DNA of 64,000 bases. Origin: Nocardia sp. CDC159. Its GTDB lineage: Bacteria > Actinomycetota > Actinomycetes > Mycobacteriales > Mycobacteriaceae. Numbering within the stretch: the first letter of the stretch is position 1; every line of letters begins with the position of its first letter. Made by a program: the position numbers and the translations under genes. The notes below the pieces were generated by a model. The model was not told the origin of the DNA, searched no databases, and was given only the letters and a program-made list of their open reading frames with translations. Location of the stretch: contig NZ_JAMRXH010000004.1 of the NCBI RefSeq assembly GCF_023740735.1, forward strand, positions 248,001-312,000, given 5' to 3'. Shown piece after piece: positions 42,515 through 52,168 of the stretch.

Positions 42515-42628
42515 GCACACCGTGATGAAGTACCAGCGATGATCGGCCATCGAAGATAACCGGAGGTCGTGCGGGTTTACCGTCCCACTCGGACGGATGC
42601 CACGCTCGACCTCTCAGTGAGGAGAGCA

Positions 42629-45619
42629 GTGGCAGGCAAGGCCCGCGTGCACGAGTTGGCAAAAGAACTCGGTGTCACGAGCAAGGAACTACTCGCAACG
42701 CTCAAGGAGCAGGGCGAGTTCGTGAAGTCGGCGTCGTCGACGGTGGAGGCCCCCGTCGCCCGTCGGCTTCGGGAATCGTTCGCCTCGAAGTCCGCCCCGG
42801 CGAACGGCAGCAAGACATCCGCGAAGCCCGGTCAGAACCAGGCGCGCCCCGCGGCCAAGCCCGCGTCCGGCGCGACGCCCGGTCCTCGTCCCGGCCCGCG
42901 TAACCCCGCACCCAGCCCGGCGCAGGCCAAGCCCGCGACCCCGGCTGCGCAGACCCCGGCCGAGGCGGCTCCCGCCGCCCGGTCCGAGGCCCCGGCCCGG
43001 CCCGAGTCCTCGGGTGTGAAGCCCGGACCCGCGGTCAAGCCCGGCCCGGCCCCCAAGCCCGGTGCGCCGCGTCCGGCCGCGCCGTCCCCGGCCGCGCAGG
43101 GTCAGCCCGATCAGCAGCGTCCGGCGTCCGGTGGCCCGCGCCCCGGCCAGCAGCAGCGTTCGGGCGGTCAGTCCCACTCCGGCCCGCGTCCGGGCGGCGG
43201 CCCCCGTCCCGGCCCCAAGGCGCCGCGGGTGGGCAACAACCCGTATTCCTCTTCCCCGGCTCCGGAGCGTGAGCGTCCGGCGCCGCGCCCGGCCCCCGGT
43301 CAGGGCGGTCCGCGTCCGGGTCCGTCGCAGGGCGGCCCCCGACCGACGCCGGGTCCGCGTCCCGGCCCGAGCCAGGGCGGTCCGCGTCCGGCCGCCGCAC
43401 AGGGTGGCGGCCCGCGTCCGGGCGGCCCGCGGCCGAGCCCGGGCTCGATGCCCCCGCGGCCCAATCCGGGTGCGATGCCGCAGCGTGCGGCGCGTCCGGG
43501 CCCGTCCGGCGGTGGTCGTCCGGGTCGCCCGGGCGGCGCTCCCGGCGCCGGTCGTCCCGGTGGCGGCGGTGGCGGCAACTACCGCGGTGGCGGTGGCGGC
43601 GCTCCCGGCGGCGGCGCCGGTGCGGGTGCTCCCGCGGCCGGTGGCTTCCGGGGTCGTCCCGGCGGTGGCGGCGGTCGTCCCGGTGGTCCGGGCGGTCGCG
43701 GCGGTGCCGCGGGCGCGTTCGGCCGCCCCGGTGGCGCGCCCCGCAAGGGCCGCAAGTCCAAGCGGCAGAAGCGGCAAGAGTACGACTCGATGCAGGCCCC
43801 GAGCGTCGGCGGTGTGCGGCTCCCGCGCGGCAACGGCGAGATCATTCGCCTGGCCCGCGGCGCCTCGCTGTCGGACTTCGCCGAGAAGATCAACGCCAAC
43901 CCGGCCTCGCTGGTGCAGGTGCTGTTCAACCTCGGCGAGATGGTGACCGCCACCCAGTCGGTGAACGACGAGATCTTCGAGCTGCTCGGCTCGGAGATGA
44001 ATTACGTCGTGCACGTGGTCTCGCCCGAGGACGAGGACCGCGAGCTGCTGGAGAGCTTCGACCTCACCTACGGCGAGGACGACGGTGACGAGTCCGATCT
44101 GCAGGTCCGCCCGCCGGTGGTGACCGTCATGGGTCACGTCGACCACGGTAAGACCCGACTGCTGGACACCATCCGCAAGGCCAACGTCCGCGAGGGCGAG
44201 GCCGGTGGCATCACCCAGCACATCGGCGCCTATCAGGTGCAGACCCATGTGGGCGAGGACGACCGCCTGATCACCTTCATCGACACCCCGGGTCACGAGG
44301 CGTTCACCGCCATGCGTGCCCGTGGTGCCAAGGCCACCGACATCGCGATCCTCGTGGTCGCCGCCGACGACGGCGTCATGCCGCAGACGGTGGAGGCCAT
44401 CAACCACGCGCAGGCCGCGGACGTGCCGATCGTGGTGGCGGTCAACAAGATCGACAAGGAAGGCGCGAACCCGGAGAAGATCCGTCAGCAGCTGACCGAG
44501 TACAACCTGGTCGCCGAGGAGTACGGCGGCGACACCATGTTCGTCGACATCTCGGCCAAGCAGGGCACCAATATCGACCAGCTGCTCGAGGCGGTCATTC
44601 TCACCGCGGACGCGGCGCTGGACCTGCGGGCCAACCCGGATATGGACGCCCAGGGTGTCGCCATCGAGGCGCATCTGGACCGCGGCCGCGGTCCGGTGGC
44701 GACCGTGCTGGTGCAGCGCGGCACGCTGCGGGTCGGCGACTCGGTGGTGGCGGGCGACGCCTACGGCCGCGTGCGCCGCATGGTCGACGAGCACGGCGCG
44801 GACGTCGAAGAGGCGCTGCCGTCGCGTCCGGTCCAGGTCATCGGCTTCACGTCGGTGCCCGGCGCCGGTGACAACCTGCTCGTCGTCGAGGAGGACCGCA
44901 TCGCCCGGCAGATCGCCGACCGGCGCAACGCGCGCAAGCGCAACGCCCTGGCCGCGCGCAGCCGCAAGCGGATCAGCCTGGAAGATCTGGATGCCGCTCT
45001 GAAGGAGACCTCGGAGCTGAACCTGATCCTCAAGGGCGACAACTCCGGTACGGTCGAGGCGCTCGAGGAGGCCCTGCTGGGCATCGAGGTCGGCGACGAG
45101 GTCCGGCTGCGGGTCATCGACCGCGGTGTCGGTGGCGTCACCGAGACCAACGTCAACCTGGCCTCGGCGTCGAACGCGATCATCATCGGGTTCAACGTCC
45201 GGGCCGAGGGCAAGGCGACCGAGCTCGCCAACCGCGAGGGCGTGGACATCCGGTACTACTCGGTGATCTACCAGGCCATCGACGAGATCGAGAAGGCCCT
45301 CAAGGGCATGCTCAAGCCGATCTACGAGGAGGTCGAGCTGGGTCGCGCCGAGATCCGCGCGATCTTCCGTTCCTCGAAGTTCGGCAATATCGCCGGCTGC
45401 ATGATCACCTCCGGGTCGGTCAAGCGCAACGCCAAGGCCCGCCTGCTCCGCGACAACGTGGTGGTCGCCGATACGACGATCCAGTCGTTGCGCCGCGAGA
45501 AGGACGACGCCATGGAGGTCCGCGAGGGCTTCGAATGCGGTATGACGTTGGGCTACAACGACATCAAGGAAGGCGACGTCATCGAGGCCTACGAGCTTCG
45601 CGAGAAGCCGCGGGACTGA
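42629..45619 (+). CDS. infB: translation initiation factor IF-2
   Basis: A 996-residue GTPase that brings fMet-tRNA to the 30S subunit. An IF2_N domain occupies residues 1-50. A very long Pro/Gly/Arg/Ala linker of about 330 residues follows, with many GPRPG-type repeats that become almost pure Gly/Arg/Pro near 270-370. Then come a second IF2_N domain, the G domain with GHVDHGKT at 502-509 and NKID, and domains II-IV. GTG 42629 is chosen because AGGAG lies close upstream and mycobacterial IF-2 starts at the same [15 protein letters not shown] block. The linker DNA is repetitive and prone to length change. Confidence 0.95.
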   Translation: MAGKARVHELAKELGVTSKELLATLKEQGEFVKSASSTVEAPVARRLRESFASKSAPANGSKTSAKPGQNQARPAAKPASGATPGPRPGPRNPAPSPAQAKPATPAAQTPAEAAPAARSEAPARPESSGVKPGPAVKPGPAPKPGAPRPAAPSPAAQGQPDQQRPASGGPRPGQQQRSGGQSHSGPRPGGGPRPGPKAPRVGNNPYSSSPAPERERPAPRPAPGQGGPRPGPSQGGPRPTPGPRPGPSQGGPRPAAAQGGGPRPGGPRPSPGSMPPRPNPGAMPQRAARPGPSGGGRPGRPGGAPGAGRPGGGGGGNYRGGGGGAPGGGAGAGAPAAGGFRGRPGGGGGRPGGPGGRGGAAGAFGRPGGAPRKGRKSKRQKRQEYDSMQAPSVGGVRLPRGNGEIIRLARGASLSDFAEKINANPASLVQVLFNLGEMVTATQSVNDEIFELLGSEMNYVVHVVSPEDEDRELLESFDLTYGEDDGDESDLQVRPPVVTVMGHVDHGKTRLLDTIRKANVREGEAGGITQHIGAYQVQTHVGEDDRLITFIDTPGHEAFTAMRARGAKATDIAILVVAADDGVMPQTVEAINHAQAADVPIVVAVNKIDKEGANPEKIRQQLTEYNLVAEEYGGDTMFVDISAKQGTNIDQLLEAVILTADAALDLRANPDMDAQGVAIEAHLDRGRGPVATVLVQRGTLRVGDSVVAGDAYGRVRRMVDEHGADVEEALPSRPVQVIGFTSVPGAGDNLLVVEEDRIARQIADRRNARKRNALAARSRKRISLEDLDAALKETSELNLILKGDNSGTVEALEEALLGIEVGDEVRLRVIDRGVGGVTETNVNLASASNAIIIGFNVRAEGKATELANREGVDIRYYSVIYQAIDEIEKALKGMLKPIYEEVELGRAEIRAIFRSSKFGNIAGCMITSGSVKRNAKARLLRDNVVVADTTIQSLRREKDDAMEVREGFECGMTLGYNDIKEGDVIEAYELREKPRD

Positions 45620-45628
45620 TGTGCCGAA

Positions 45629-45665
45629 AGGTGTGCCGGGTGAGGGATATTCACCCGGCACACCT
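45629..45665 (+). terminator. 15-bp perfect hairpin after infB
   Basis: AGGTGTGCCGGGTGA and TCACCCGGCACACCT are exact reverse complements around the loop GGGATAT, starting 10 bases after the infB stop. There is no T-run, but actinobacterial terminators often lack one. It may end or damp transcription before DUF503-rbfA, or protect the infB 3' end. Confidence 0.6.
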
Positions 45666-45697
45666 GAGGCGTCGCCGAATCATCAAGAGGTGAGCCG

Positions 45698-45988
45698 TTG
45701 TTCGTCGGAGCATTGGAGTTCGACATCCTGCTCGGCGATGTGCATTCGTTGAAGGAGAAGCGCTCGGTGGTCCGGCCCATCCTGGCCGAACTGCAGCGCT
45801 TCGGGGTGTGCGCGGCCGAGGGCGGGGAACACGACCGATATCGGCGCACACTGCTGGGCGTGGCCATGGTCAGCTCCGGGATGGGACATCTCACAGAGGT
45901 GCTGGACCGATGTGAACGCCACGTCGCGGCGCGTCCGGAGTTACAGTTGCTGGCAGTGCGCCGCCGCGTCTTCGGACCCGAAGACTGA
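45698..45988 (+). CDS. DUF503 family protein
   Basis: A 96-residue ferredoxin-like-fold protein (YlxP type) usually found between infB and rbfA. It shows FVGALEFDILLGDVHSLKEKRSVVRPIL and a C-terminal VLDRCERHVAARPELQLL. Role unknown, presumed ribosome-associated. The start is TTG 45698, with GAGGTGA upstream. Confidence 0.87.
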   Translation: MFVGALEFDILLGDVHSLKEKRSVVRPILAELQRFGVCAAEGGEHDRYRRTLLGVAMVSSGMGHLTEVLDRCERHVAARPELQLLAVRRRVFGPED

Positions 45989-46066
45989 ACCGTCAGCACG
46001 GCGGCGGGAGGCCCGGGCCTCGCGCCCGATCTCGCCGCCGTAGAGCAAGAGTGAGGAGGGTCGGCC

Positions 46067-46510
46067 ATGGTGGACCAGGCCAGAGCACGCCGACTCGCGA
46101 AGCGGATCGTTTCCATCGTGGGCAACGCGATCGAATACGAGATCAAGGATCCGCGGCTGCGTTTCGTGACCATCACCGACGCCAAGGTGACCGGCGACCT
46201 GCGAGAAGCGACCGTGTACTACACGGTGATGGGCGAGTCGTTGGCCGCCGACCCGGATTTCGAGGGCGCCGCGGCGGGACTGGAGAAGGCCAAGGGCGTG
46301 CTGCGTTCCAAGGTCGGCGCCGCCACCGGCATCAAGTTCACCCCCACCCTCGCCTTCGTCCTGGACACCGTCCCGGACGCGGCGCGGCAGATGGAGGAAC
46401 TGCTGGCCAAGGCCCGCGCGGTAGACGAGCGGGTGGCCCAGGTCGCGGCCAACGCCACGCACGCCGGTGAGGCGGATCCGTACAAGACCGACCGCGACGA
46501 GGACGACTGA
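46067..46510 (+). CDS. rbfA: ribosome-binding factor A
   Basis: A 147-residue KH-type factor for 16S 5'-end maturation. It shows [38 protein letters not shown], the strand [11 protein letters not shown] and [19 protein letters not shown]. The C-terminal acidic tail ([11 protein letters not shown]) is usual in this group. GTGAGGAGGG precedes ATG 46067. Confidence 0.95.
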   Translation: MVDQARARRLAKRIVSIVGNAIEYEIKDPRLRFVTITDAKVTGDLREATVYYTVMGESLAADPDFEGAAAGLEKAKGVLRSKVGAATGIKFTPTLAFVLDTVPDAARQMEELLAKARAVDERVAQVAANATHAGEADPYKTDRDEDD

Positions 46511-46536
46511 CCGTCCGTGGTCACGATGGACTGGCG

Positions 46537-47541
46537 ATGACTGCAGTTACCCCGGCGGCGGAGCTCGCCGCGGTCGTGGAGGTGCTGGCCGCCGCGCGGT
46601 CGGCGACCGTGTTGTGTCATGTGCAGCCCGACGCCGACACCATCGGCAGCGGTCTGGCGCTGGCGCAGGTGCTGTCCCGGCGTGGCGTGCCGGTGCGGGT
46701 GTCCTTCGCCGAGCCCGCCGAACTGCCCGCGTCCATGCGGTCGCTGCCCGGTATCGAGTATCTGGTGCCGCCCGCCGAGGTGCCGCCCGAGGTCGACGTG
46801 CTGGTGGCGGTCGACTGCGGCAGCGTGGGGCGGCTGGGTGCGCTGGCCGATCGGATCGGCGGCGCGGCGACCACGCTGGTGCTCGACCACCACCGGTCCA
46901 ACACCAGGTTCGGGACGATCAATCTGATCGACGATACGGCCGAGTCGACGACCAGCCTGCTGGCCCGGGTGTTCGACGCCTGGGGCGAGCCGATCGACCG
47001 CCCGGTGGCGCACTGTCTGTTCGCCGGGCTGGTCACCGATACCGGGTGTTTCCGCTGGGCCGGACCCGGCACCCATCGACTTGCCGAACGATTGCTGGCT
47101 ACCGGTATCGATGGCGCGGGGATTACCCGCACGCTCATGGACACCCATCCCTTCGGCTGGCTGCCCATGCTGTCGCGGGTCCTCGCCACCGCCTGCCTCG
47201 AGCCCACCGCGGCCGGGGGCGCCGGCCTGGTCTACGCCTTCGTGCGCCGCGCCGATCTCGACGGCCTGCGCTCGGAGGAGGTCGAGAGCGTCATCGACGT
47301 CATCCGGACCACGGCCGAGGCGGGAATCGCGGCCGTATTCAAGGAATCGCGTGCCGCCCCGGAGCAGTGGACGGTCTCGCTGCGCTCCCGCGACAGCGGG
47401 GTCGGCACCGACGACGGTGTGGATGTCGCGGAGGTCGCGACGCGGCTGGGCGGGGGCGGACATCGCTACGCGGCCGGGTACACGACGGCGGGGACGCCGG
47501 AGGATCTGGTGGCGGCGCTGCTGGCGCAACTGCGCGCCTGA
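46537..47541 (+). CDS. nrnA: DHH/DHHA1 nanoRNase / pAp phosphatase (NrnA-like)
   Basis: A 334-residue manganese phosphoesterase of the NrnA type. DHH-domain metal sites are in VQPDADTIGSGLAL, VAVDCGS and LVLDHHRSN. The DHHA1 domain carries GGGGHRYAAGYT near the end. NrnA degrades very short oligoribonucleotides and 3'-phosphoadenosine 5'-phosphate; the mycobacterial homologue Rv2837c also hydrolyses cyclic di-AMP. The last activity would connect it with nucleotide signalling. The start ATG 46537 lacks a strong ribosome-binding site. It lies 26 bases after rbfA. Confidence 0.9.
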   Translation: MTAVTPAAELAAVVEVLAAARSATVLCHVQPDADTIGSGLALAQVLSRRGVPVRVSFAEPAELPASMRSLPGIEYLVPPAEVPPEVDVLVAVDCGSVGRLGALADRIGGAATTLVLDHHRSNTRFGTINLIDDTAESTTSLLARVFDAWGEPIDRPVAHCLFAGLVTDTGCFRWAGPGTHRLAERLLATGIDGAGITRTLMDTHPFGWLPMLSRVLATACLEPTAAGGAGLVYAFVRRADLDGLRSEEVESVIDVIRTTAEAGIAAVFKESRAAPEQWTVSLRSRDSGVGTDDGVDVAEVATRLGGGGHRYAAGYTTAGTPEDLVAALLAQLRA

Positions 47542-47698
47542 ACGGTTCGGCGCCGTCGCCGCATGCGCACGTCCCGTCCCGGACGGCGCTCGATGCTGTG
47601 TGATTGCTTGCGGGCGGTTCGTCCGCTAATCGTCCTATGTTTGTCGGTGCCGTATGCGATGGTGATCGCGACGATCCGACGACGGACGGGAGGGACGC

Positions 47699-49048
47699 GT
47701 GAGTGGGGTGGTGACGGTCGACGCGGGTCGGGTGGGGCCGCGGCGGATTCTTGGGATCGCGATTCCGACGCTGGGGGTGCTTGTCGCGGAACCGATCTAT
47801 CTGTTGTTCGATATGGCCGTCGTGGGGCGGTTGGGGGCGTTGGCGTTGGCGGGGTTGGCCGTCGGGGGGTTGATTCTCACCCAGGTCAGTTCCCAGCTGA
47901 CGTTCCTGAGTTACGGCACGACGGCGCGGTCTGCTCGGCGACACGGTGCGGGGGATCATCGCGGGGCGGTGGCCGAAGGGGTACAGGCGAGTTGGGTGGC
48001 CATCGGGGTGGGGACCCTGATCGTCGTGGCGCTGCAGGTGTTCGCGGGGCCGATCGCGCGGGTGTTGGCGGGTGGGACCGACATTGCCGACGAGGCGCTG
48101 CTGTGGGTGCGCATCGCGTCGTTCGGAGTGCCGTTGATATTGCTGACCATGGCGGGCAACGGATGGTTGCGTGGGGTGCAGCAGACGCGCCAGCCGTTGA
48201 CGTATGTGGTTGTGGGGCTGGCGATTTCGGGGGTGCTGTGCCCGACCCTGGTGCACGGCCTGTGCGGGGCGCCGCGGATGGGGCTGGCCGGTTCGGCAGT
48301 GGCGAATCTGGTGGGGCAGGTGGTGTCGGCGGGGTTGTTCCTGAACGCGCTGGTGCGGCAGCGGGTTTCGCTCGCGCCGCGGTGGCCGGTGATCCGCGCG
48401 CAATTGGTGCTGAGCCGGGACCTGATCGTGCGGTCGCTGTCGTTCCAGGTGTGCACGATATCCGCCGTCGCGGTGGCCGCGCGGTTCGGCGCGGCCTCGG
48501 TCGCGGCGAATCAACTGGTCATGCAGCTGTGGTCCTTCCTCGCCCTGGCGCTCGACGCGCTCGCGATCGCGGCGCAGACGCTGACCGGGGCCGCGCTCGG
48601 GGCGGGTGACGCGCCGGGGGCGCAACGGCTGGCGCGGCGGGTCACGGTGTGGTCGACGGTGTTCTCGGTCGTGCTGGCGGTCGTGCTCGCGGCCGGATAC
48701 GAGGTGATCCCGCGATTGTTCACCGACGATCCCGGTGTGCTGGAGCGAATGCACGCGGTCTGGTGGATCTTCATCGCCCTGCTGCCCGTCGGCGGTGTCG
48801 TGTTCGCCCTGGACGGGGTGCTGCTCGGGGCGGGCGACGTGGCATATCTGCGCACCACCACCATGGGGTCGGCGCTGCTCGGTTTCCTCCCGCTGATCTG
48901 GCTGTCGCTGGCGCTGGACTGGGGTATCGCCGGGCTCTGGTGCGGTCTGAGCGCCTTCATGGTGTTGCGACTCGTGGCGGTGAGTGTGCGGGCGCTGTCG
49001 GGGCGCTGGGCGCGGGTGGGGGCCGAGGTGCCTCGGTTGGCCGCATGA
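47699..49048 (+). CDS. dinF: MATE-family efflux transporter (DinF-like)
   Basis: A 449-residue transporter with 12 hydrophobic segments in the two-bundle MATE arrangement. It shows LGIAIPTLGVLVAEPIYLLFDMAVVGRLG at the first helix, region about 15-45, then GWLRGVQQTRQP and LDALAIAAQTLTGAALGAGD. MATE pumps exchange cationic drugs for Na+ or H+. GTG 47699 has GGGAGGG upstream. Same position as in the mycobacterial rbfA-nrnA-dinF block. Confidence 0.9.
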   Translation: MSGVVTVDAGRVGPRRILGIAIPTLGVLVAEPIYLLFDMAVVGRLGALALAGLAVGGLILTQVSSQLTFLSYGTTARSARRHGAGDHRGAVAEGVQASWVAIGVGTLIVVALQVFAGPIARVLAGGTDIADEALLWVRIASFGVPLILLTMAGNGWLRGVQQTRQPLTYVVVGLAISGVLCPTLVHGLCGAPRMGLAGSAVANLVGQVVSAGLFLNALVRQRVSLAPRWPVIRAQLVLSRDLIVRSLSFQVCTISAVAVAARFGAASVAANQLVMQLWSFLALALDALAIAAQTLTGAALGAGDAPGAQRLARRVTVWSTVFSVVLAVVLAAGYEVIPRLFTDDPGVLERMHAVWWIFIALLPVGGVVFALDGVLLGAGDVAYLRTTTMGSALLGFLPLIWLSLALDWGIAGLWCGLSAFMVLRLVAVSVRALSGRWARVGAEVPRLAA

Positions 49049-49126
49049 TCGGTGGGCGTGGGAATCTGGAATCGGGTGCCGCGGTTGCCTCCGAGGTCGC
49101 GGTCGACTAGCAGAGAGGTAGTCCGG

Positions 49127-50086
49127 GTGGTTCCGAAGCTGATGGCGGTGAGCGATATCCACGTGGGGCACCAGGGCAACAAGCCCGTGGTGGAGGGGAT
49201 ACACCCGGACTCGCCCGAGGACTGGCTGATCGTCGCCGGTGATGTGGGGGAGCGTTCCGACGACATCCGATGGGCGCTGAAGACGCTGCGGGAGAGATTC
49301 GCCACGGTCATCTGGGTGCCCGGTAATCACGAGCTGTGGACCACGGCCAAGGATCCGGTGCAGATGCACGGGGCCGCGCGCTACGACTACCTGGTAGCGA
49401 TGTGCCGGGACCTCGACGTGCTCACGCCCGAGGATCCGTTCCCGGTCTGGACGGGTGCGGGCGCCGAGGCGTACGGGGGCGGGGTGACCCTGGCGCCGAT
49501 GTTCGTGCTCTACGACTACTCTTGGCGACCCGAGGGCACCACGACCAAGGCCGAGGCGCTGAACGTGGCCCGCGAACGCAATGTGGTCGCCACCGACGAA
49601 TTCCTGCTCTCACCGGATCCGTACGTGACCCGCGACGCCTGGTGTCATGCCCGGGTGCAGTACACCAAGCGGCGGCTGGACGCGCTCGAGCCGGAGACGC
49701 CGCTGGTGCTGATCAACCATTTCCCGCTGGTGCGCGAGGCGACCCGGATGCTGTTCTATCCGGAATTCGCGCTGTGGTGCGGCACCGATCTGACGGCGGA
49801 CTGGCACACCAGCTACAACGTCGTCTGCTCGGTCTACGGCCATCTGCACATCCCGCGCACCACCTACTACGACGGGGTCCGCTTCGAGGAGGTCTCCCTC
49901 GGCTACCCCCGCGAATGGCAACGCCGCGGCCTGCCCGACAAGCTGCTGCGCCAGATCCTGCCCGCCCCCGAATATGGTCCGGGCGACCTCAACGAATGGG
50001 GCGGCCACTTCAAGATCACCCCGGAAATGCGCGCTGCCGCAGCCGAAATGCGCCGCCTGGCCGACAAGCGCCGCGGCCTGGCCTGA
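49127..50086 (+). CDS. calcineurin-like metallophosphoesterase
   Basis: A 319-residue two-metal phosphoesterase. The five blocks are VSDIHVG, VAGDVGER, VPGNHELW, LINHFPL and YGHLHIPR. It corresponds to Rv2795c in mycobacteria, next to pptT, where such a phosphoesterase was proposed to act against phosphopantetheinylation. A hydrolase removing the pantetheine arm is therefore a plausible but unproven role. GTG 49127 is chosen because GAGAGG lies 8 bases upstream and the family motif begins a few residues later. Confidence 0.88.
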   Translation: MVPKLMAVSDIHVGHQGNKPVVEGIHPDSPEDWLIVAGDVGERSDDIRWALKTLRERFATVIWVPGNHELWTTAKDPVQMHGAARYDYLVAMCRDLDVLTPEDPFPVWTGAGAEAYGGGVTLAPMFVLYDYSWRPEGTTTKAEALNVARERNVVATDEFLLSPDPYVTRDAWCHARVQYTKRRLDALEPETPLVLINHFPLVREATRMLFYPEFALWCGTDLTADWHTSYNVVCSVYGHLHIPRTTYYDGVRFEEVSLGYPREWQRRGLPDKLLRQILPAPEYGPGDLNEWGGHFKITPEMRAAAAEMRRLADKRRGLA

Positions 50087-50165
50087 GGTGGGCGGGCCCG
50101 GACGCCCGGTTCGAGAGCTCCGATAGGCTCGGGATGGCAAGCAGGGATCGAGTCAGGAGGCGGTC

Positions 50166-50858
50166 ATCGAACAGCGGGCTGGCGCCGCGCGGATCATCGG
50201 CAGGATTCTGCCCGAGGGTGTGGCCGCGGCCGAGTTGCTGGAATATCCGGAGGGGCTGAAGCCGCATCCGGGTGAGGAGCATCTCATCGCGAAGGCCGTG
50301 GAGAAGCGGCGGCGTGACTTCATCGGCGCCCGGTACTGCGCGCGGTTGGCGCTGGAGCAGCTGGGCGAGCCGCCGGTGGCGATCGGCAAGGGGGAGCGGG
50401 GGATGCCGCTGTTCCCGCGCGGGGTGGTCGGCAGCCTCACCCACTGCGCCGGATATCAGGCCGCCGCGCTGGCGCATCGGCTGCGCTGGCGCTCGATCGG
50501 TATCGATGCCGAACCGCACGACACCCTGCCCGAGGGGGTGCTGGAGTCGGTGAGCCTGGCGCCCGAGCGGGACTGGTTACGGGCCGCGATTCCGGAGGTC
50601 GGGCTGCATCTGGATCGTCTGCTGTTCTGCGCCAAGGAGGCCACCTACAAGGCGTGGTTCCCATTGACGTTGCGTTGGCTGGGTTTCGAGGACGCGCACA
50701 TCACCTTCACCGTCGACGACAGCGGTTGCGGAGGAACCTTCCACAGCGAACTGCTGATACCCGGACGGACCAATGACGGGGGCGCGCCGCTGACCTCGTT
50801 CGACGGCCGCTGGCTGATCAGCGACGGGCTGATCCTGACCGCGATCGCGCACGGCTGA
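50166..50858 (+). CDS. pptT: 4'-phosphopantetheinyl transferase PptT
   Basis: An Sfp-type transferase that activates acyl- and peptidyl-carrier proteins for mycolate, polyketide and siderophore synthesis. It shows VVGSLTHCAGY, the Mg site SIGIDAEPHD and FCAKEATYKAWFPLTLRWLGFEDA. The start is unusual. No ATG, GTG or TTG lies at the expected place, but AGGAGG (50155-50160) stands 5 bases before ATC 50166. Starting there gives 230 residues, near the 227 of M. tuberculosis PptT and with a similar N-terminal helix. The first ordinary start, GTG 50220, has poor spacing and would give 212. The stop overlaps the truB start by one base. Confidence 0.9.
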   Translation: MEQRAGAARIIGRILPEGVAAAELLEYPEGLKPHPGEEHLIAKAVEKRRRDFIGARYCARLALEQLGEPPVAIGKGERGMPLFPRGVVGSLTHCAGYQAAALAHRLRWRSIGIDAEPHDTLPEGVLESVSLAPERDWLRAAIPEVGLHLDRLLFCAKEATYKAWFPLTLRWLGFEDAHITFTVDDSGCGGTFHSELLIPGRTNDGGAPLTSFDGRWLISDGLILTAIAHG

Positions 50859-51784
50859 TGGGCGAGACGCGGACCCCGCTGGTGGATGCCCTGGGCGGGC
50901 TGCTGGTGGTGGACAAGGACGGCGGGTGGACCAGTCACGATGTGGTGGCCCGATGCCGAAAGCTGTTGCGCACCAAGAAGATCGGGCACGCCGGAACGCT
51001 GGATCCGATGGCCACCGGGGTGCTGGTGCTCGGTGTGGAGCGGGCCACCAAGATGCTCGGGCTGCTCAGCCTCACCACGAAGTCCTACACCGCCACCATC
51101 CGGCTGGGGCAGTCGACCATCACCGACGACGCCGAGGGCGAAGCGGTCGCGACCACCGCCGCCGGACATCTCGACGATGCCGAAATCACCTCGGGCATAG
51201 CCGAATTGACCGGCGATATCCAGCAGGTGCCGGCCACCGTGAGCGCCATCAAGGTCAACGGCGAGCGCGCCTACGCGCGGGCGCGCGCCGGGGAGGACGT
51301 ACAGCTGGCCGCCCGGCCGGTGACCGTGAGTCGCTTCGACGTGCTCGCCCGCCGCGATATCGACACCGGCACAACCACCTTCGTGGACCTGGACGTCGAG
51401 GTGGACTGCTCCTCGGGCACCTACATCCGAGCCCTGGCCCGCGACCTCGGCGAAAAGCTCGGCGTGGGCGGCCATCTCACCGCCCTGCGCCGCACCCGGG
51501 TGGGCCCGTTCACCCTCGAGCACGCCCGCACCCTCGACCAGCTCGCCGAGGAGCCGGCCCTGAACCTCGACATCGATGCGGCCGCCGCACTGGCCTTCCC
51601 GCACCGGGAGATCACCGAGGCCGAGGCGAATTCGCTGCGCGATGGCCGCTGGCTCGACCCGATCGGCATACAGGGCGTGCACGCCGCTCGCACCGCCGAC
51701 GGCAAAACCATTGCGCTGCTGGAGGAGAAGGGCAAGCGCTCCTCCCCGGTCTTCGTCGTCCGTCCCCGCGGCCTGATCGACTGA
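50858..51784 (+). CDS. truB: tRNA pseudouridine-55 synthase
   Basis: A 308-residue enzyme forming pseudouridine 55 in the T-loop of tRNAs. The catalytic Asp49 is in HAGTLDPMATGVLVLG. It also shows KSYTATIRLGQST and VDCSSGTYIRALARDLG, with a C-terminal actinobacterial extension. ATG 50858 shares one base with the pptT stop. Last gene of the conserved block; it converges on the small secreted protein gene. Confidence 0.95.
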   Translation: MGETRTPLVDALGGLLVVDKDGGWTSHDVVARCRKLLRTKKIGHAGTLDPMATGVLVLGVERATKMLGLLSLTTKSYTATIRLGQSTITDDAEGEAVATTAAGHLDDAEITSGIAELTGDIQQVPATVSAIKVNGERAYARARAGEDVQLAARPVTVSRFDVLARRDIDTGTTTFVDLDVEVDCSSGTYIRALARDLGEKLGVGGHLTALRRTRVGPFTLEHARTLDQLAEEPALNLDIDAAAALAFPHREITEAEANSLRDGRWLDPIGIQGVHAARTADGKTIALLEEKGKRSSPVFVVRPRGLID

Positions 51785-51809
51785 CGCGGGGCGACGACGG
51801 CGACCCGGG

Positions 51810-52040
51810 CTAGCAGATGACGATGTCGCTGCCGGGGAGCGTCCTGCACAGCATGCCGGACGAGAGGCTGTCGAAGGATCCCGTGCCCGGCATGGTGCTG
51901 CCGACCTCGTGCGCCGACGGAGCGACCTGATCGGATGGGGCCGGTTCCAGGGTGATCTGTGCCGTCGCCGGTGCGGCGGCGATGGCCACCGCCGTCGCGC
52001 CCGCGGCGATCGCTGCGAACGTAATCCGCTTGATGGACAA
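51810..52040 (-). CDS. small secreted protein with two cysteines
   Basis: A 76-residue protein. A signal peptide with a hydrophobic Ala-rich core ends near APATA; the mature part is about 45 residues, Ser/Pro-rich, with one Cys in MLCRTLPG and a final Cys at the C-terminus, probably disulfide-bonded. No family is recognised. The start is TTG 52040, with GAAGGGAAAG upstream. It stands alone between truB and an M28-like gene. Confidence 0.6.
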   Translation of the reverse strand: MSIKRITFAAIAAGATAVAIAAAPATAQITLEPAPSDQVAPSAHEVGSTMPGTGSFDSLSSGMLCRTLPGSDIVIC

Positions 52041-52168
52041 TGCTTTCCCTTCGCTGTGAGCTTGCGGGATCACCCTATTCGGCGGGCGCGCATCCGAAAC
52101 GACGGCATTTTCCATGCCCCCGGTTCCGCGGTATCGCTCACTCGCATTCCGGCGTGCCGGCGCCGGGA

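Noticed and set aside
43050..43750. Repetitive DNA within infB considered as a tandem-repeat array or CRISPR-like array
   Set aside because: The repeats are in frame and encode the Pro/Gly/Arg linker of IF-2. Spacers are neither regular nor unique.
42689..45661. A 990-codon open frame antisense to infB
   Set aside because: It is the mirror of a GC-rich gene with strong codon bias. Its composition (Gly, Arg, Thr, His, Asp) matches no protein family, and IF-2 on the plus strand is certain.
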